From CAG-791 sp963657295 (lineage in GTDB: Bacteria; Bacillota; Clostridia; Lachnospirales; Lachnospiraceae), in the NCBI GenBank assembly GCA_963657295.1, contig CAVKMX010000113.1, forward strand, positions 1 to 7,256: a DNA stretch of 7,256 nt. The letters are read 5' to 3'. A program made the translations under genes and the position numbers. This document shows positions 5,277 to 7,256 of the stretch, in pieces. Position 1 is the stretch's first letter; each line of letters begins with the position of its first letter. The notes under the pieces are model-generated. The model did no database searches, was not told the DNA's origin, and saw only the letters and a program-made list of their open reading frames with translations.

Positions 5277-7087
5277 GTACACAGCAGGAGAGGATACGGA
5301 ATTTTTGCATTGTGGCCCATATCGATCACGGCAAGTCCACACTGGCAGACCGCATGATTGAAATGACCGGCGTCCTGACAGAGCGCGAGATGAAGGAGCA
5401 GGTGCTGGACAACATCGATGTGGAGCGGGAGCGGGGCATCACCATCAAGTCACAGGCAGTACGCCTGATTTATCATGCGGACGATGGGGAGGAATATATT
5501 TTCAACCTCATCGACACACCGGGACATGTGGATTTCAACTATGAGGTGTCCCGTTCGCTGGCAGCCTGCGACGGCGCCATTCTGGTGGTGGATGCCACGC
5601 AGGGCATTCAGGCGCAGACCATGGCAAACGTGTATCTTGCACTGGAGCATGATCTGGATGTCTTCCCGGTCATCAACAAGGTGGATCTGCCCAGCGCAAG
5701 ACCGGAGGAGGTAAAGCAGGAGATCGAGGATGTCATCGGCATCGAGGCCATGGATGCACCGGAGATTTCGGCGAAAAGCGGGCTGAATGTGAAAGAGGTC
5801 CTGGAGAGCGTGGTGGAGAAGATTCCGGCGCCGAAGGGGGATGCATCGGCACCGCTGAAGGCCCTGATCTTCGATTCCCTGTATGATTCCTATCGCGGGG
5901 TAATTGTTTTCGTTCGGATACGGGACGGCGTGATTCGAAAAGGGACCAGGGTGCGCTTTATGGCAACCGGTGCATCGGAAGAGGTGGTAGAGGTCGGATA
6001 CTTCGGACCGGGACGCTTCATTCCCTGCGAGGAATTGTCTGCCGGTATGGTCGGCTATTTTACGGCATCCATCAAGAACATTCGGGATGCCAGGGTCGGC
6101 GACACGGTAACACAGACGGAGCGCCCCTGCGGGGAGGCTCTTCCCGGCTACAAAAGGGCACAGTCGATGGTTTTTGCGGGGCTTTATCCGCAGGATACGT
6201 CCAAGTATCCGGATTTGAAGGATGCACTGGAGAAATTCCAGCTGTCGGATGCGAGCCTTTCCTACGAGCCGGAGTCCTCGCTGGCCCTCGGCTTCGGATT
6301 CCGCTGCGGCTTCCTTGGACTGCTGCATATGGAGGTTGTCCTGGAGCGCCTGGAGAGAGAATACGATCTGGACATCATTTCCACGGCGCCGGGCGTGGTT
6401 TACCGGGTGTACCGGACGGATGGCACCATGATCGAACTGACCAATCCGGCAAATCTCCCGGACCCTTCGGAAATTGAGCACATGGAGGAGCCGATTGTAT
6501 CCGCGCAGATCATGGTGACAACAGAGTATCTGGGTGCCATCATGCAGCTGTGTCAGGAGAGAAGAGGCGTATATCTTGCAACGGACTATATTGAGACAAC
6601 GCGCGCGGTGCTCAAGTACGAGCTGCCGCTGAATGAGATTATTTATGATTTCTTTGATGCGCTGAAGTCCCGTTCCAGGGGATATGCTTCGTTTGATTAT
6701 GAATTGAAGGGATATGTTCCGTCAAAGCTGGTGAAGCTGGATATTCTGGTCAACAAGGAGCCGGTGGATGCACTGTCCTTCATCGTGCATGAGGACGGCG
6801 CTTATGAGCGCGGACGCAAAATGTGCGAGAAGCTCAAGGATGAGATTCCGCGGCAGATGTTCGAGGTCCCGATTCAGGCGGCCGTGGGCGGCAGGATCAT
6901 CGCAAGGGAGACGGTTCGCGCTTACCGCAAGGATGTTCTGGCCAAGTGCTACGGCGGCGATATTACCCGCAAGAAGAAGCTTCTGGAGAAACAGAAGGAA
7001 GGAAAGAAGCGCATGCAGATGGTGGGGAATGTGGAAATTCCCAAGGAGGCCTTTATGAATGTGCTGAAGCTGGGAGACGAGCAGTAG
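5273..7087 (+). CDS. lepA: Elongation factor 4 (LepA), ribosome back-translocase GTPase
   Basis: LepA is a ribosome-associated translational GTPase implicated in back-translocation, recovery of stalled ribosomes and 30S assembly. At 604 residues it is full length for the family. The GTPase domain shows G1 AHIDHGKS (15-22), G2 RGITIKS (54-60), G3 DTPGH (81-85, with the catalytic-type His85), G4 NKVD (135-138) and G5 SAKSG (166-170). Domain II and the EF-G-like domains follow. The LepA-specific C-terminal domain is present, ending with MQMVGNVEIPKEAFMNVLKL near the terminus. The start is the ATG at 5273, which overlaps the rsuA stop as ATGA. GGAAAGGAAG lies 9 bases before it. An in-frame ATG at 5228 lies inside rsuA and would add 15 residues before the conserved beginning. 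No convincing terminator follows. In many Firmicutes hemW comes next, but it is not seen before the window ends. Confidence 0.98.
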   Translation: MSTQQERIRNFCIVAHIDHGKSTLADRMIEMTGVLTEREMKEQVLDNIDVERERGITIKSQAVRLIYHADDGEEYIFNLIDTPGHVDFNYEVSRSLAACDGAILVVDATQGIQAQTMANVYLALEHDLDVFPVINKVDLPSARPEEVKQEIEDVIGIEAMDAPEISAKSGLNVKEVLESVVEKIPAPKGDASAPLKALIFDSLYDSYRGVIVFVRIRDGVIRKGTRVRFMATGASEEVVEVGYFGPGRFIPCEELSAGMVGYFTASIKNIRDARVGDTVTQTERPCGEALPGYKRAQSMVFAGLYPQDTSKYPDLKDALEKFQLSDASLSYEPESSLALGFGFRCGFLGLLHMEVVLERLEREYDLDIISTAPGVVYRVYRTDGTMIELTNPANLPDPSEIEHMEEPIVSAQIMVTTEYLGAIMQLCQERRGVYLATDYIETTRAVLKYELPLNEIIYDFFDALKSRSRGYASFDYELKGYVPSKLVKLDILVNKEPVDALSFIVHEDGAYERGRKMCEKLKDEIPRQMFEVPIQAAVGGRIIARETVRAYRKDVLAKCYGGDITRKKKLLEKQKEGKKRMQMVGNVEIPKEAFMNVLKLGDEQ

Positions 7088-7111
7088 CCTGCCGGGAGAA
7101 GGAGGGTGTGC

Positions 7112-7146
7112 ACGGATGCGGATCCGTCCTGCGGCATGGCGCCGCA
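7112..7146. repeat. Two tandem GC-rich hairpins downstream of lepA
   Basis: ACGGAT (7112-7117) and ATCCGT (7122-7127) form one six-pair stem with the loop GCGG. TGCGGC (7130-7135) and GCCGCA (7141-7146) form a second six-pair stem with the loop ATGGC. No U tract follows either, so they do not look like standard intrinsic terminators. They may stabilise the 3' end of the lepA transcript or belong to the repeat-like tail that follows. Confidence 0.45.
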
Positions 7147-7148
7147 CG

Positions 7149-7256
7149 GTGAGTTACAGTACACTCGCCAGCCAAACGACAGGGTGGCGGAGAATGTCCG
7201 AGTCCAGGGCCTTGCGAGGCCTCGGTGCTTGCGAGCGTCTTGTGCGAGCTTAGCAC
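7149..7256. repeat. Non-coding, palindrome-rich tail, possible dispersed repeat element (cut by the window edge)
   Basis: No credible gene is seen here. The inverted repeat CTCGCCA (7164-7170) pairs with TGGCGGAG (7185-7192) with one bulged G, and CC/GG inside extends the stem. CCGAG (7198-7202) pairs with CTCGG (7221-7225), and GTGCT (7225-7229) pairs with AGCAC (7252-7256). The word CTTGCGAG occurs at 7211-7218 and 7228-7235, with a variant CTTGTGCGAG at 7239-7248. Such density of short inverted and direct repeats is typical of dispersed intergenic palindromic elements or structured RNA. Which of these it is cannot be decided from one copy. Confidence 0.45.

Noticed and set aside
5450..6481. 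A 343-codon open frame on the minus strand inside lepA
   Set aside because: It lies fully opposite well-conserved LepA sequence, is rich in Arg/His/Cys in the way antisense shadows are, and has no recognisable domain.
7053..7256. Minus-strand open frame running off the right edge
   Set aside because: Its composition (Pro/Ala/Ser/His/Arg) follows the repeats and palindromes, it overlaps the 3' end of lepA, and there is no recognisable motif or ribosome binding site.

Overview
The window looks like chromosomal DNA from a moderately GC-rich Firmicute, probably a Clostridia/Lachnospiraceae-type gut anaerobe. This is an inference from three things: strong AGGAGG-type ribosome binding sites, a PurF of the propeptide plus four-cysteine Fe-S class, and the family mix. 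I cannot name a species. All six genes belong to known families. I see no phage, transposase, CRISPR, tRNA or rRNA.

Left part (1-1695, minus strand): the last two steps of the hexuronate/pectin (2-keto-3-deoxygluconate, KDG) route. A PfkB-family KDG kinase (kdgK-like, 1695-598) is followed 10 bases later by KDPG aldolase (eda, 587 to beyond the left edge, so its C-terminus is missing). The kinase makes KDPG from KDG and ATP. The aldolase splits KDPG into pyruvate and glyceraldehyde 3-phosphate.

Divergent control region (1696-2055, 360 bases): a perfect-consensus sigma-A-type promoter faces kdgK, and an extended -10 promoter faces an IclR-family regulator gene (2056-2895). Two palindromes fit one pattern, RTTTCRTATWGYGRAAY. 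One abuts the -10 box of the regulator promoter. The other lies in the kdgK leader, and their centres are 201 bp apart. The simplest model is an IclR-type, KdgR-like repressor that controls both itself and kdgK-eda. The kdgK leader also has a hairpin just before its ribosome binding site.

Right part (3008-7087, plus strand): after a probable weak terminator and a separate promoter come purF (glutamine PRPP amidotransferase), a RsuA-type 16S rRNA pseudouridine synthase 10 bases on, and lepA (elongation factor 4), whose start overlaps the rsuA stop as ATGA. This is a tight housekeeping cluster joining purine synthesis with ribosome modification and translation, and it appears unrelated to the KDG genes.

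Right tail (7088-7256): no gene is recognised. The stretch holds several short GC-rich inverted repeats and a repeated CTTGCGAG word, and it resembles a dispersed palindromic repeat or a structured non-coding element cut by the window edge.
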